From positions 41,651 to 105,650 of the forward strand of contig NTXX01000028.1 in NCBI GenBank assembly GCA_002559145.1: a stretch of DNA of 64,000 bases, given 5' to 3'. The notes under the pieces are model-generated. The model saw only the letters and a list, made by a program, of their open reading frames with translations. It made no database searches and was not told the DNA's origin. Positions 51,301 to 59,230 of this stretch are shown here, one piece after another. A program made the position numbers and the translations under genes. Each line of letters opens with the position of its first letter. The first letter of the stretch is position 1. Origin of the DNA: Bacillus sp. AFS006103. GTDB lineage: Bacteria; Bacillota; Bacilli; Bacillales; Cytobacillaceae.

Positions 51301-54085
51301 AGCTGTTGTTTCCGATGTGCCAAGTGGAACGGATTCTATTCGAGTATCTGTTGGTCTTAATGCTGGATCTGGTACTGCTCATTTTGACGGCGTCCAGTTG
51401 GAAAAAGGAACCACTCTTTCAGCTTATAACTTGGTTGATAACTCAAGTTATGAAAGAATGGATGCCAATCCACCAAGTATGCCTGAAAACTGGGAAACTA
51501 GCGGCAATCTTTCTGCCAATGACAAAATCATTCAAAACGTTAATCAAAGTGATGACAACGTTTATATTGGCGAATCTTCTTTCCAAATGACAGGGGAAAC
51601 TGGAAAGGATAAATTTATCAAACAGCACATTAATATTTCTGGGGATGCCAATACGAAATTGACGTTTTCAGGATGGTCCAAACAAGTGGGAGCAAATCCT
51701 AACGGTGGCGATTATGCCCTGCAGGTAGGCATCCATTATACCGATGGAACCGCATTCGATTGGACTAATGCCAACGATTTTAGTAAAACAGCATCTGATT
51801 GGCAGCATGTCGCAGCAGAAGTCAATCCTAAAGCGACGTTTGATTATATTGATGTGTACTATTATTATAAAAACCAGACTGGAACTGCATGGTTTGATGC
51901 GATGCGTCTTGAACTTGGAGCGTCCATTACCTCCAACACTTATGATGCAGGGGGAAATTATGTAACAAGTATCAAAGATCCGCTTGGAAATGCCATTACG
52001 TTCGGTTATGATGCTGTTGGTAATCGTACTAGCGTTAAAGATGCAAAAGCACAAACGACTTCGTTTGCATATGATGGTCGTAATTTACTGACGAAAGTTA
52101 CTGATACAAAAACGGGAATTACTTCTTATGGTTATGATGCAAATGGAAACCGTACAAGCGTTACCGATGCGAAAGGCAATGTAACTAATTATGGTTATAA
52201 TGAGTTTAATCATTTATCTAAAATTACAAACCCGTTAAACCAGATTACCCAATTTAATTACGATAAAAATGGGAACCAAACAAAGATCGTATACCCAAAA
52301 GGGGATTCGATTACTAGCACGTATGATGATTTAAATCGTTTAAGCGCTACCTATGTCAATAGCGTAAAAAAATGGGATTTTGTTTATGATGCGAATAAAA
52401 ATTTAACTTCAGTTACAGATGCATTAGGCAAACAAACTACCTTTACCTATGACAGTAATAATCGATTGACCAAAGAATCTCGTGATTCTTTTCCGATCGA
52501 TTACATTTATGATTCTAATAGTAATCCTAATTCTGTAAAATTCCCATCAGGGACAACAACTGTTTCTTTAGATTATGCTTATAACAAGTTAAATCAACTA
52601 ATTTCGTTAGCAAGAAACGGTTCGAATCGAGCAAAGTTTGTCTATGACGAACGCGGGAATGTAACTTCCGTTAAACGAGCAAACAATTCCTATGCTTCCC
52701 TTCAATATGATAGTAGCAATCGCATAAACGAATTGAAAAATTACAAAAATACTGGGGACATATTAGACTCTTATAAATATAGCTATGACCCCAATGGAAA
52801 CCAAACAAGCGTTGTAACAGATAAAGGGACAATGTCCTATGAATACGATGCTCTAAACCAATTAACGAAAGAATCGTTAACGGATGGAACTACAATTTCA
52901 TATGAATACGACGCAGTTGGCAACCGTACAAAGAAAATTGAGACAAAAGATACTTCTTCTACAACAACGACTTATTCATATAGTGCCGCAAATGAGTTAA
53001 CCGGTGTTAACAGCCTAGCGTATACGTATGACCAGAATGGTAACCTTACGAACGACGGCGATAAAACATTTGTTTACAATGAAAATAACCAGCTGATCGA
53101 AGTAAAAGACCAGAATGGAAGCTCTTTGGCTAAGTTTACTTACGACTACAAAGGTAACCGTACAAGTATGACAACATCAACTGGTACAACAAATTTCTAT
53201 TATGCCGGTGATAAAGTTATCGCTGAGACAGATGCAAGTACCAATGTAATTGTAGAATATTCCTGGGATGATCAAGGTAATCCAGTAACAATGGTTAAGG
53301 GTGGAAAAACATATTATTATCATTTGAACGGGCATGGAGATGTAACAGCTCTAACAGATGAGAACGGAAATATAGTAGCCCAATATCAATATGATGCGTG
53401 GGGAAAGATAACTTCTTCAACAGGAACAATGAAAGATATTAACCCTTATCGCTACGCAGGTTATCGTTTTGACCAGCAAACAGGTTTATATTATTTAATG
53501 GCCCGTTACTATAATTCGAGCCTAGGACGGTTTATAACAGAGGATACGTACAAAGGGAAGTTAGATGACCCACTTAGTATGAATCTATATGCATATACCG
53601 ATAATAACCCATTAATATATACTGATTCTAGTGGACATTGCTTTTGGGATGCCTGTGTAATAGAAGGTTCTGTCGTATATGCTACAGTTGCCGGATTAGC
53701 TGCAGTTGGAGCTGGAATTGGAGTAGGACAATTAATTAGCAGATCTAATAATGACCCAGCAACAGGTATAATTTATATGAGAAGAGTTGTCGCTGGTCCA
53801 AGAGGAACTGTAGGGTTAAAGTATGTTGGAAAATCTAAAAGTCCAACTTCTTATTCAATCCGTATGGCGGCACATAAGTCTAACGGCAAAAAGGTAGGTT
53901 TAACATATGGATTTGCTAGGTTGAAGCAAAATATAAGATTGAGCCAATTAAGTTGGTGGGAACAACATTATATTAATATGCATGGTGGTGCCAAGAGCAT
54001 GAATGGTACATTACAAAATAAAATTAACGCTATTTCACCAAAGAAATGGAGTGACCTTGGTGGGGAAACCTATGTAAGATGGTAA
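48320..54085 (+). CDS. RHS/WapA-type polymorphic toxin with GIY-YIG-like nuclease tip
   Basis: A ~1921-residue secreted toxin. Residues 1-35 are a signal peptide; start 48320 is preferred to the TTG at 48296 because it starts the signal peptide directly. Then come a DNRLRE-type beta domain (~residues 290-450), a DUF6531-like region (FWLTTNDGVNPANGNLFY), many YD/RHS repeats (YDxxGNxT), carbohydrate-binding-like domains (~residues 870-1200) and the conserved RHS core end (RYYNSSLGRFITED, NLYAYTDNNPL). After TDSSGH the last ~150 residues form the variable toxin: KYVGKSKSP, SIRMAAHK, WWEQHYI and LQNKINAI, matching the Tyr, Arg/His, Glu and Asn order of GIY-YIG/URI nucleases. The RHS shell would protect the tip until delivery to a neighbour. 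Confidence 0.9.
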   Translation: MPLFRSFYRYVAIVLSFCLIFSLIGPNFAKAAPGEAKRAPKKQTLIADIGELPSKLPKEKLELTSKRTSFSTRYLNPDGSFTEEIFMNQQFYQDSSDKKWKKVDNKLKNSPSKLDKFENTANDVKTLFAQQSGNDELVTVEKNGKSIGLVPVAANKVPGTIKENEVTFKGMLQDTDIRYRVNGGTVKEDIVLNQYQNNNTFSFELKQKDVTANKEKNGTIVFKDSKGNPVWFFENPFMTDADGKYSEKVTLQLRQENGKTFVDVVADPEFLKDPKTKFPVTIDPTIDDWNILRDNFVASNSPDSIYSSNTYLDTGYNSTFGTTRALARFYLPSLPSNSSITSATFNAYQTNNDGQQVSVDLYRINSDWPASVTWNSQPATSSTKESTVTSNTYNAYWSWDITTLAKDWYNGYQANYGFMLKQQNEATSPYRSFNSVNSGTNTPRLTINYRVEPIGAESFWLTTNDGVNPANGNLFYQETDIDIPGNGPEVSLTRTFNNRKSQTKGIFGYGWFTNWERYLSDKGSGPITYVDEDSTRQIFGEKVGGGYESPVGIYLDLAKNSDGTYTITDNDGTKTNFNSNRNISSIVDTNGNKTTFIYDTSGRLTKVQDASLRETAIAYGTNGYVSSVTDPAGRVTNYEYDNSGNLIKVTDAKGKTTTFTYDTDHNLTGIIDPSNIKTTIVYDTLDRVTSVSRPITTNGVTNTSQTTYSYDTTNLVTSVTDGEGKKVDYTTNPNGNVVKITENPQDVSSKAVTQYCYNDNNDLTTVIDANLSKDSSNTCNNFKINPSLTKGYVYTYDTNGNLTGEQLPDNQKATYEYDSQNNITKETDFNQNTSTNDYDGNNNQMETTDPNIQTTAGRYDSKGNLLYDTHPMSAADNLLSNSSFELDKNSDNWPDGWTKYMQDQKTATFGWSTTKRFGIKAVSISNPTGWAIVSSKQIKYTAGDQYIASAYIKTENTAGTALIKIEYLDTQGTPIEPTSYSFGLKGTHDWTRVQAVVSDVPSGTDSIRVSVGLNAGSGTAHFDGVQLEKGTTLSAYNLVDNSSYERMDANPPSMPENWETSGNLSANDKIIQNVNQSDDNVYIGESSFQMTGETGKDKFIKQHINISGDANTKLTFSGWSKQVGANPNGGDYALQVGIHYTDGTAFDWTNANDFSKTASDWQHVAAEVNPKATFDYIDVYYYYKNQTGTAWFDAMRLELGASITSNTYDAGGNYVTSIKDPLGNAITFGYDAVGNRTSVKDAKAQTTSFAYDGRNLLTKVTDTKTGITSYGYDANGNRTSVTDAKGNVTNYGYNEFNHLSKITNPLNQITQFNYDKNGNQTKIVYPKGDSITSTYDDLNRLSATYVNSVKKWDFVYDANKNLTSVTDALGKQTTFTYDSNNRLTKESRDSFPIDYIYDSNSNPNSVKFPSGTTTVSLDYAYNKLNQLISLARNGSNRAKFVYDERGNVTSVKRANNSYASLQYDSSNRINELKNYKNTGDILDSYKYSYDPNGNQTSVVTDKGTMSYEYDALNQLTKESLTDGTTISYEYDAVGNRTKKIETKDTSSTTTTYSYSAANELTGVNSLAYTYDQNGNLTNDGDKTFVYNENNQLIEVKDQNGSSLAKFTYDYKGNRTSMTTSTGTTNFYYAGDKVIAETDASTNVIVEYSWDDQGNPVTMVKGGKTYYYHLNGHGDVTALTDENGNIVAQYQYDAWGKITSSTGTMKDINPYRYAGYRFDQQTGLYYLMARYYNSSLGRFITEDTYKGKLDDPLSMNLYAYTDNNPLIYTDSSGHCFWDACVIEGSVVYATVAGLAAVGAGIGVGQLISRSNNDPATGIIYMRRVVAGPRGTVGLKYVGKSKSPTSYSIRMAAHKSNGKKVGLTYGFARLKQNIRLSQLSWWEQHYINMHGGAKSMNGTLQNKINAISPKKWSDLGGETYVRW

Positions 54086-54209
54086 ATAATATTTTGGTAG
54101 AAATTGGTTCCCTGCTTTTTAAGGACAAGTAATTTTTCAAAATTAAATAATTATAAGTTCTTGACTAACTAATCAATTTTTATCCTATATTTAAATCACA
54201 CACCTTTTC

Positions 54210-54253
54210 AAGAACTGAGCGACAAGAATTTCAATTGTCGCCGGTTCTTTTTT
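54210..54253 (+). terminator. terminator between toxin and immunity genes
   Basis: AAGAACTGAGCGACAA and TTGTCGCCGGTTCTT pair and are followed by TTTT. It lies 90 bases before the immunity gene, so that gene needs its own promoter or read-through. Confidence 0.85.
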
Positions 54254-54343
54254 ATATTCATGAATGGTATCGAGATTTAAATGAATCTTGATTCAATGAA
54301 TGTATAATTTTTCTTTGAAAAATAAAAAAACGGAGGATTAGTT

Positions 54344-55180
54344 ATGGTTATAAATGAAAATTGCACTGTAGAAGTAGGGGATGTAAAAATTAATTTACCT
54401 AGCGTTGGCTACCAAAATTTTTTGATTGCCCAAAGTTTGGCAGAAGAATTTGGCCTTGAAACGAATTATGAAGCTGAACAAAAATTACGTGAAGCATTAA
54501 AAAGATATAATAATGAAGTTTATAAAAAAATTAAAATTGATGCTGAAGCTGGTTGTATTTTTATAACTTCAAACCCTAAACATGGTGAACATATTCTTGA
54601 AGTCGCAATTCTTATAAATCAATTATTAATTCCTCCATATCACCAAGTGCTAAATGATGAAGATGTAGAAAAAATTAGAAACATTCTGATTCATTGGAAA
54701 CGCCCGAAACCTCAAAAATGGAAAGATGGAGATGTTTTTTCCATACCTTTATCTAATGGTTCCTATGGTTATGGACAGATATTATGGCATAAAGGTAAAA
54801 AATCAGTAACTTGTGCTATATTAAAAATGAACAGTGAGAATATTTTGTTAGTCGAAGAAATCATTCAATCAATCGTGGTATCTGTAATTACTACTCGTTC
54901 AGAAGATTTAGACGAAGGAAAGTGGAAAATAATTGGTAATGTTCCGTTGATGATAAAAGAAGAAATGGTACCCTGGGAACATAGTGGGAAACCCGGAGTT
55001 GGCTCGAAGATTTACCAAGAATTAATATTAGTCAGTTTAATTGAAGCATTTTTTGCTATAAAGCCATGGAACTTTTTGAACTTTAAAGATAGCTTTATGG
55101 ATACCCTCCTATTGCCTGGTATAAATCGACCTAGTAATGTTATTTATCTAACAAAAGAACAAAAAAGGTTAAATAGATGA
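54344..55180 (+). CDS. Imm26-like immunity protein
   Basis: A 278-residue cytosolic protein immediately after the RHS toxin, as immunity genes are. Residues ~121-165 (KPQKWKDGDVFSIPLSNGSY, GYGQILWHKG) match the start of the Imm26 family. The first 100 residues (CTVEVGDVKINLPSVGY ... KHGEHILEVAILINQLL) form a separate domain that I cannot name, so this is an immunity fusion. AACGGAGGATTAG precedes the ATG. It should bind and block the GIY-YIG-like tip. Confidence 0.75.
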   Translation: MVINENCTVEVGDVKINLPSVGYQNFLIAQSLAEEFGLETNYEAEQKLREALKRYNNEVYKKIKIDAEAGCIFITSNPKHGEHILEVAILINQLLIPPYHQVLNDEDVEKIRNILIHWKRPKPQKWKDGDVFSIPLSNGSYGYGQILWHKGKKSVTCAILKMNSENILLVEEIIQSIVVSVITTRSEDLDEGKWKIIGNVPLMIKEEMVPWEHSGKPGVGSKIYQELILVSLIEAFFAIKPWNFLNFKDSFMDTLLLPGINRPSNVIYLTKEQKRLNR

Positions 55181-55201
55181 ACAATTAAGAAAGTTGATGA
55201 T

Positions 55202-55240
55202 GGGGTACCGCCAACAAGCGTGGAAAGCTGTCGGTACCCC
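55202..55240. repeat. palindrome made of two Tn3-like ends
   Basis: GGGGTACCGCCAACA at the left and AGCTGTCGGTACCCC at the right form a 39-bp inverted repeat. Both arms look like Tn3-family terminal repeats of the GGGGTACCG type, here joined head to head. Confidence 0.55.
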
Positions 55241-55242
55241 TA

Positions 55243-55311
55243 AAAGAGATTTACGCAATTACAGAGGTTAGCCAGGCAGCGTTTTATCGAAAGATAAAAG
55301 AAATAGAATAA
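55243..55311 (+). pseudogene. C-terminal resolvase fragment
   Basis: The frame KEIYAITEVSQAAFYRKIKE-stop is the HTH tail of a Tn3-type serine resolvase. Nothing of the catalytic domain remains. It directly follows the palindrome of Tn3 ends. Confidence 0.65.
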
Positions 55312-55449
55312 GATATGTCATAAAACTTGGAAATTTCTTCTTATGTGTCCCCTTAATCCTCGAATCGTTTCCGTTCCCCTGTAACGAAAGTCTAAAAAAT
55401 TTTCACCTGTAATGAGTGGCCCCAAAAAGAACGAATTCTTGCCGTATCC

Positions 55450-55584
55450 CGTTTAGAGAATTGGAAAAATTTATGTCTAATTCAGTCCCCTTTGTAGACG
55501 CCATAAAAGCAGTCGTATCAATGAATTTAGAGAATAAAAACACCTAGCGTTTACACAGATGAAATGCGTTTATTAAAGCGTTTT
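55450..55584 (+). repeat. right direct repeat flanking the RHS toxin cassette
   Basis: Near-copy of 47764-47906: same opening CGTTTAGAGAATTG, same CCCCTTTGTAGACGCCATAA, CACCTAGCGTTTACACAGAT and GCGTTTATTAAAGCGT, with a small deletion in the middle. Confidence 0.75.
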
Positions 55585-56080
55585 TAGGGGTTTGGAAACG
55601 ATTCGAACGATGAGGGGGCACTATGGGAGTAAATACCATTTAAACAATTCTGATAAGTGTATGTGAGATGCTTTAAGGGTGTTTTTGCACATCCCCCGAA
55701 AAAGGGGAATAGCACCCTGGCATTCACTTAATGGCGGGTGCTAATGTTTCATGATAATAAAGTTGTTTAAAAAATATAGTCGATTAAAAAATAATAAAGT
55801 CGTTTAAATCTAAAGGTTATACAACAATCGCGCCCTTTAAGGGGTCCCACCAACAAAACGCGGAAAACATACGCTAAGCAAAATTCGACATGAATAAATT
55901 TTTCATACGTTAAGACATCACCGGCATTTGATTTTTTGTGTTTCCTGATAATTATATTAATGATTTTGTAAATTTAGTTTTGACTATATCGAATTACATC
56001 TTGGCTGTAAAATAAACAGCAGTCCTTTAAATCTTAAAAAGCTTTGATGGAAGACTATGGCCCAATTAGTGTCCATCAAT
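55585..56080. other. gene-free stretch
   Basis: No supported gene. It holds a short CCCCCGAAAAAGGGG hairpin near 55693 and three AATAAAGT(T/C)GTTTAAA-like words (55757-55808). Looks like decayed intergenic or mobile-element DNA. Confidence 0.45.
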
Positions 56081-56119
56081 AAAGCCAATTTTCCCCATAG
56101 CGTAGGAAAAATTGGCTTT
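56081..56119. terminator. bidirectional terminator
   Basis: AAAGCCAATTTTCC pairs with GGAAAAATTGGCTTT around CCATAGCGTA. It lies downstream of the two minus-strand genes that follow. Confidence 0.85.
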
Positions 56120-56202
56120 ATGATTGGACTTTGGTAATTTAAACTTTCTACTATTTTCAATAACAAATTTTTGAGTCAAACAACAAAATTGATATCCCTA
56201 AA

Positions 56203-56679
56203 TTAATTGGTAAAGAATTTAAGTCTCATTAATGGATCTCCCCAATTTTTTGCACTTACGTAGGCAGGTTCAGTTTTGCTGCAACCCAAATTGAGATCAG
56301 AATTATTATAAGCATATTCACGGCACCACCCCCACCAAACATCTATAGCATAATCTGATAGGAGTGAAGAGACGCCTGTATCTTCGATATAAAAAGTGTT
56401 TTTGCTAGACCCATTGTAATTTGTTATATATTGTGGTGTTATGGCTTGAGATCCGAATGGGACTGAACCACTGACTGTTGTCGCCTTCATCGCTGCAGAA
56501 CCATTATATGGAGTTACACCATGGGCAGTCTTTCTAATACTTCCATTTGCTTTATAATGACTTGCAGAATAAGCAGACACATTTTCACTAGCTTTTTCAA
56601 AATAAGCAGCATTTCCGGTTAGAGGCGCTAAAGAAAATATTAAACAAACAATAAACAATATACTCATTTTCTTTTTCAT
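56203..56679 (-). CDS. small secreted protein, 3D-domain-like
   Basis: A 158-residue exported protein with a clear signal peptide (MSILFIVCLIFSLAPLTGNA). The mature part contains GSVPFGSQAITPQYI, FYIEDTG and AIDVWWGW, in the order of the 3D (Asp-Asp-Asp) domain of wall-lytic proteins such as MltA/YocH C-termini. The match is loose, so wall hydrolysis is an inference. GGGGGAGGAATT precedes the ATG. The gene lies about 115 bases downstream of the propeller protein gene on the same strand. Confidence 0.5.
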   Translation of the reverse strand: MKKKMSILFIVCLIFSLAPLTGNAAYFEKASENVSAYSASHYKANGSIRKTAHGVTPYNGSAAMKATTVSGSVPFGSQAITPQYITNYNGSSKNTFYIEDTGVSSLLSDYAIDVWWGWCREYAYNNSDLNLGCSKTEPAYVSAKNWGDPLMRLKFFTN

Positions 56680-56795
56680 TTTAAATTCCTCCCCCTATGA
56701 AGGTAATAAATTATTTTCTTCTTCTTTCTTGAATCTTGGTTTAAAAATTCTCATTCTTTTAAATTATGTACATTATAATTTAAAAGAGTTCCTCT

Positions 56796-58277
56796 TCAAT
56801 TCATAGGTTCCCAAAAATAATCTGGTTGTGTTCCTATAAAGAAATCATTTTGTGCGACTTCCAAATCTGTAACAATCCCCTCTGTTCCTTCGAACAACCT
56901 TTCGGCTATCCATCCATTAGCATCACCTCCAACAAGTTTAATTAAATAAATCGCTCCATTTTCTGAAATCCCAAATAAATTGTTTCTCTTTTTAATTAAT
57001 TGAATTATTTGTTCATTGATTTTTATTTTGTTCCATCTATTATTTTTAAGATTATAAACTAACAATGAATTATTTGTTGCGAGGAATAAATTATCCCCAA
57101 CTACCTTTATATCTGACACTGCAACTTCACTTGCAGTCATTTTAAGAGTATCCCATTTATCAGCTTTTTTAAGGAGAAGTTTTCGATCGTTTGTAAAAAG
57201 TATCAAATTACCTCCATCCGAAATTAGAAGTGAAATAATAGGTTCGGGTAGGAAAATTTTATCCCATTTTTTACCACTATCGGTTGTTGTGTATATATAG
57301 TTGTTAGATAAAACTGCCATGTTATTATTTTGAGAGTAGTCAATTTTTTCAATCTTCCTTTTTAATGTTAAAATTCTTTTTGTTTTATTTTCAGAGGTTC
57401 CAATATGCCAGATTCCTAGTTTAGTTGCAGCATATAATTCGTTATCAGAAACCCAAGCATTTTGTATATTCTCATTAAAATCCAGTGGAGTCCAAGACTT
57501 CCCATGGTTATTACTTACTTCTATGAAAGGCTGTACTGCTGAATTAAACACTCTTGGCTTTCGATCTCCCCAAGTAACTAAACCATCATTTTTCGCTAAA
57601 ATCCCCTTTATAGCCATACTTTTTTTTGATATTTCAGATTTATTTGTTCCCAACCGTACTTTGATTAACCCTCCTCCGTTTGGTACTTTGTGTATGGCAC
57701 TCGTTATTTTCCCGTTTTTAGGATCTAAATTAATTCGTGTAAAAAGGTTATCCTTATCTAGTCCAAATATGGTTACAGTAGGTTTGCCGTTGTTATCACG
57801 GGAAAGTGTAAACTGGTACCCTGTGGCCCAATCGACACCTTTTTGAAGAGCGTATTTCTGCTTTGCGATTTTCAGTAGATGAGGGCTATCAAATTTAATA
57901 ATATCTAATTTTAGATACCCTCCATCATTGGGTTCTTCATACTCTTGAAACGTACTTATTTCCCCTTTTGAAATTCCTAAGAGCAATGCTTTATTTGTAC
58001 CTGGAACCATAAAATTTAAATGCCATTTATACCGTTTCCCTGTTCCTCCTCTTGAACCTCCCATTTTTTCATCAACACTGCTAACTCTCGATAAAGAAGC
58101 ATTTTCATTCCATTTTTTGGCTCTATCTAATCCAAGATTAATTGCCTCTTTAAGGGATAATTCTTTATTACTCACATCAGAGGCTGCTTTATTTTCATTT
58201 TTAAACCCTAAGTAAAAAAGACTGGATACTATTGATAAGGCAACTAGGATAAAAATAATTTTTTTTATGTTATTCAA
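56796..58277 (-). CDS. membrane-anchored beta-propeller protein
   Basis: A 493-residue protein with an N-terminal membrane helix (IIFILVALSIVSSLFYLGF) and an outside domain. Residues ~30-200 resemble a small PepSY-like or alpha/beta region; residues ~210-490 show repeated strands with SNNHGKSWTPLDF and TDSGKKWDKIF, the Asp-box pattern of BNR/sortilin-like propellers. TTG start at 58277 chosen for GAGGATG upstream. No named family; perhaps binds sugars or protein outside the cell. Confidence 0.55.
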   Translation of the reverse strand: MNNIKKIIFILVALSIVSSLFYLGFKNENKAASDVSNKELSLKEAINLGLDRAKKWNENASLSRVSSVDEKMGGSRGGTGKRYKWHLNFMVPGTNKALLLGISKGEISTFQEYEEPNDGGYLKLDIIKFDSPHLLKIAKQKYALQKGVDWATGYQFTLSRDNNGKPTVTIFGLDKDNLFTRINLDPKNGKITSAIHKVPNGGGLIKVRLGTNKSEISKKSMAIKGILAKNDGLVTWGDRKPRVFNSAVQPFIEVSNNHGKSWTPLDFNENIQNAWVSDNELYAATKLGIWHIGTSENKTKRILTLKRKIEKIDYSQNNNMAVLSNNYIYTTTDSGKKWDKIFLPEPIISLLISDGGNLILFTNDRKLLLKKADKWDTLKMTASEVAVSDIKVVGDNLFLATNNSLLVYNLKNNRWNKIKINEQIIQLIKKRNNLFGISENGAIYLIKLVGGDANGWIAERLFEGTEGIVTDLEVAQNDFFIGTQPDYFWEPMN

Positions 58278-58292
58278 TATCAACATCCTCAA

Positions 58293-58646
58293 TTCCGGCG
58301 TAATTTATATTTACAATGTAGTAATTCTGCTAAAAACCAATTTTTTCCTTCCGGTGTTAAATAATTTTTAAAAATTCATAATTATCATTCAGTTCTTTGT
58401 TCATATATTTTTTATTTTTATTCTTTTTATTGGCCCAAACCAGATAAAGTCTGGAAAGAACGCTAAAATATTATTGTTCAGAAAACCATCCCTTTCTGTA
58501 CATCGAGAAATTTAAATAGTTTTCTAGCTTTTTATCTACTATATGTGTTCATAAACCCTATAAAGAAATCTACGTTCAGATATTACCCCTAACATTAAGT
58601 TATGATGCGATAAAACTGAAAAAATAAAAAATGGGGGGAGAATTTA
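58293..58646. other. gene-free region before resolvase, possible res site
   Basis: About 350 AT-rich bases between the propeller gene and the resolvase. Tn3-type elements place their res site here, but I could not identify convincing sub-sites or the outer terminal repeat. Confidence 0.35.
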
Positions 58647-59201
58647 ATGAAGGTGGGATATGCTCGTGTTTCAACAGGCATTCAAAATCTTGATTTACAA
58701 TTGGATGCTCTTAGAGAACATGGTTGTGAAGAAATATTTACAGATAAAATTAGTGGAGCAAGAGATAAAAGACAAGGATTGGATGAAGCCCTTCGATTTG
58801 TACGCTCTGGTGATACGATAGTAGTTTGGCGCTTAGATCGATTAGGTAGAAATATGCAGCATTTAATTAAAATTGTGAATGACCTTAATGACCGAGGTAT
58901 TAGTTTCCACAGCTTGCAGGAAAACATTACGATGGACAAGGCTAGTGCAACGGGGCAACTTATGTTTCATCTATTTGCAGCCTTTGCTGAGTTTGAGCGT
59001 AATCTTATTCAGGAGCGATCAGCAGCTGGCCGTGTTGCAGCAAGAGCCAGAGGACGATTAGGAGGACGACCAGAGAAGTTAGATAAGAAAGAGTTAGAAA
59101 TGTTAAAGACATTAGTGGCAAATGGGACGCCCATTACGGATATTGCTCAAAGGTGGGGTGTTTCCCGAACAACTGTTTATCGATATTTAGAAAAGAAATA
59201 A
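58647..59201 (+). CDS. tnpR: Tn3-family serine resolvase
   Basis: A 184-residue resolvase. Catalytic Ser9 in GYARVSTG, the RLDRLGRNMQHL block, the long E-helix (FAEFERNLIQERSAAG) and a C-terminal HTH (PITDIAQRWGVSRTTVYRYL) are all present. It resolves transposition cointegrates at res. GGGGGGAGAA precedes the ATG. It is intact although the neighbouring transposase is broken. Confidence 0.93.
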   Translation: MKVGYARVSTGIQNLDLQLDALREHGCEEIFTDKISGARDKRQGLDEALRFVRSGDTIVVWRLDRLGRNMQHLIKIVNDLNDRGISFHSLQENITMDKASATGQLMFHLFAAFAEFERNLIQERSAAGRVAARARGRLGGRPEKLDKKELEMLKTLVANGTPITDIAQRWGVSRTTVYRYLEKK

Positions 59202-59230
59202 GTCTTTGAATACGAAAGGATGGGGAGGAA

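Noticed and set aside
50917..52054. Several 60-128 codon frames inside the RHS gene on both strands
   Set aside because: Shadows of a long repetitive coding sequence; none has a ribosome site or family pattern.
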